Assembly: GCF_008923205.2 (NCBI RefSeq)
Contig: NZ_WBMS02000005.1
Coordinates: 118,154-182,153 of the forward strand
Length of the DNA: 64,000 nt
Origin: Actinomadura physcomitrii
GTDB taxonomy: Bacteria > Actinomycetota > Actinomycetes > Streptosporangiales > Streptosporangiaceae
Reading direction: 5' to 3'
The notes beneath the pieces were generated by a model, which saw only the letters and a program-made list of their open reading frames with translations, was not told the origin of the DNA and did no database searches. A program made the position numbers and the translations under genes. This document shows positions 62,808-64,000 of this stretch, in pieces. Numbering within the stretch: the first letter of the stretch is position 1; each line of letters begins with the position of its first letter.

Positions 62808-63797
62808 GTGCTGGCCGACACCTTCGGTCGTACCGCTACGGACCTGCGGGTCTCGCTCACCGACCGGTGCAACCTGCGGTGCTCGTACTGCATGCCGCCC
62901 GAGGGCCTGGACTGGCTGCCCAAGCCGGAGCTGCTCACCGACGACGAGGTGGTCAGGCTCGTCGGCCTCGCGGTCGGCGAGCTGGGCGTCACCGAGGTCC
63001 GCTACACCGGCGGGGAGCCGCTGCTGCGGCGCGGGCTGTCCGGCATCGTGCGGCGCACCGCGGAGCTGGAGCCGCGTCCGGAGATCTCGCTGACCACCAA
63101 CGGGATCGGGCTGGCGCGGCTGGCCGCGCCGCTCGCCGCCGCCGGGCTGGACCGGGTGAACGTCTCGTTGGACACCCTCGACCCGGCGACCTTCAGGCGG
63201 CTCGCGCACCGCGACCGGCTCGCCGACGTCCTCGCCGGGCTGGAGGCGGCGCGCGCCGCCGGGCTCGCCCCCGTCAAGATCAACGCGGTGCTGATGCGGG
63301 GCGTCAACGACCACGAGGCGCCCGCGCTGCTGCGGTTCTGCCTTGAGCGCGGCTACCGGCTGCGGTTCATCGAGCAGATGCCGCTGGACGCCCAGCACGG
63401 CTGGACCCGCGACGGCATGGTCACCGCGGACGAGATCCTGGACCGGCTGTCGGCGGAGTTCGACCTGGCCCCGGACGCCGCGCACGACCGCGGCAGCGCC
63501 CCCGCCGAGACCTTCGCGGTCGGCGGCGGCCCGGAGGCGGTCGGCGTGATCGCGTCGGTGACCCGGCCCTTCTGCGGCGCCTGCGACCGGGTCAGGCTGA
63601 CCGCCGACGGCCAGGTCCGCAACTGCCTGTTCGCGACCGAGGAGTCCAACCTGCGCGACGCGATGCGCGGCGGCGCGACGGACGAGGAGATCGCCGACCG
63701 GTGGCGCAAGGCGGTGTGGGCCAAGCGGGCCGGGCACGGCATCGACGACCCGGCGTTCCTGCAGCCCGCCCGGCCGATGTCCGCGATCGGCGGCTGA
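62808..63797 (+). CDS. moaA: GTP 3',8-cyclase MoaA
   Basis: First enzyme of molybdenum cofactor synthesis, converting GTP to 3',8-cH2GTP; 329 residues from GTG 62808 (AGGAAGGGG upstream). Radical-SAM cluster Cys21, Cys25, Cys28 in TDRCNLRCSYCMPPEG; TGGEPLLRRGL for SAM; second cluster in PFCGACDRVRLTADGQVRNC with LF; C-terminal activating Gly-Gly (SAIGG). The upstream sequence has a -10-like TAGGCT near 62736. It is followed five bases later by mobA. Confidence 0.96.
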   Translation: MLADTFGRTATDLRVSLTDRCNLRCSYCMPPEGLDWLPKPELLTDDEVVRLVGLAVGELGVTEVRYTGGEPLLRRGLSGIVRRTAELEPRPEISLTTNGIGLARLAAPLAAAGLDRVNVSLDTLDPATFRRLAHRDRLADVLAGLEAARAAGLAPVKINAVLMRGVNDHEAPALLRFCLERGYRLRFIEQMPLDAQHGWTRDGMVTADEILDRLSAEFDLAPDAAHDRGSAPAETFAVGGGPEAVGVIASVTRPFCGACDRVRLTADGQVRNCLFATEESNLRDAMRGGATDEEIADRWRKAVWAKRAGHGIDDPAFLQPARPMSAIGG

Positions 63798-63802
63798 CCC
63801 GC

Positions 63803-64000
63803 GTGCCCGCGTTCGACGCGGTGCTGCTCGCGGGCGGCCGCGCCCGGCGGCTCGGCGGCGTCGACAAGCCCGCCGCGCCGGTCGGCGGCCGCGCCCTGAT
63901 CGAATGGGTCGCCGCCGCCGCGTCCGGCGCGTCCCGGACGATCGTCGTCGGCCCCCCGCGCGATGTGCCGCCGGGGGCCGTCCGGGTCCGCGAGGATCCG
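63803..64000 (+). CDS. mobA: Molybdenum cofactor guanylyltransferase MobA, 5' part
   Basis: Partial gene cut by the right window edge, 66 codons visible from GTG 63803. The nucleotidyltransferase signature DAVLLAGGRARRLGGVDKP (LAGGxxxRxGxxDKP) and the following ALIEWVAAAASGASRTIVV fit MobA, which adds GMP to molybdopterin for bis-MGD enzymes such as formate dehydrogenase. A general NTP-transferase cannot be excluded from this fragment. Confidence 0.82.
   Translation, partial: MPAFDAVLLAGGRARRLGGVDKPAAPVGGRALIEWVAAAASGASRTIVVGPPRDVPPGAVRVREDP

Overview
This window is chromosomal DNA from a very G+C-rich actinomycete, most like Actinomadura or another member of the Thermomonosporaceae/Streptosporangiales. 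The evidence is the strong GC3 bias, frequent GTG starts with ATGA/GTGA overlaps, an actinobacterial proteasome beta subunit, a sufR-B-D-(Rieske)-C-S-U-T operon, an LpqY/SugABC-type sugar importer, MocR and WhiB-era small HTH proteins, and an actinobacterial tRNA-Sec/SelD/SelB set. No rRNA, phage, insertion sequence or CRISPR array was seen. Both window ends cut genes: polX on the left and mobA on the right.

Layout. 1-4.9 kb (minus strand): PolX-type DNA polymerase, a solitary proteasome beta subunit, an EamA exporter and a two-gene ABC-2 exporter. 5.1-6.7 kb: an APC amino acid transporter, possibly coupled to a small upstream ORF. 6.8-13.6 kb: an IdeR/DmdR-like iron box, then sufR and the whole SUF Fe-S assembly operon, closed by a strong hairpin. 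13.6-19 kb: Uma2-like nuclease, a collapsed methyltransferase remnant, small membrane proteins, a NarL-type two-component system, and an EAL/CBS gene split by an apparent one-base frameshift. 19.1-21.2 kb: three tandem AIM24-family genes. 21.3-25.3 kb: VOC protein, ABC-F ATPase, small HTH protein, enoyl-CoA hydratase. 25.4-30.6 kb: secreted S15 peptidase, ABC exporter, sulfotransferase. 30.7-34.7 kb: sirtuin, LD-carboxypeptidase, unknown protein, glycerate kinase. 34.8-37.4 kb: yczE/MocR divergent pair and a CBS protein. 37.7-43.2 kb: type II NADH dehydrogenase overlapping a trehalose/maltose-type ABC importer operon. 43.4-48.8 kb (minus strand): phytoene-desaturase-like oxidoreductase, hydrolase-SDR fusion, M24 peptidase, ferritin-like hydrolase. 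49-61 kb: fdhD, a sulfotransferase, tRNA-Sec, acyl-CoA ligases, SelD, an MFS/MarR pair and SelB. 61-64 kb: RtcB, a collapsed alpha/beta hydrolase beside extreme C/G homopolymers, then moaA and mobA.

The most striking observation is the selenocysteine set. The tRNA-Sec folds well, but SelD has glycine where the catalytic Cys/Sec should be. SelB has lost the switch I/G2 loop, the G1 aspartate and the catalytic G3 histidine. No selA is in the window. Either the Sec pathway is decaying here, or these proteins have been repurposed. fdhD, moaA and mobA nearby are the usual companions of a (seleno)formate dehydrogenase.

A second observation is a 64-bp palindrome present twice (25.3 and 43.3 kb), both times between convergent genes. 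Every arm difference between the two copies is compensated on the other arm. A GC-rich dispersed repeat (34.6, 43.2 and 19.8 kb) also occurs. Several genes carry internal deletions or frameshifts (methyltransferase, alpha/beta hydrolase, EAL-CBS, SelB), so assembly error should be excluded before biology is inferred from any one of them.
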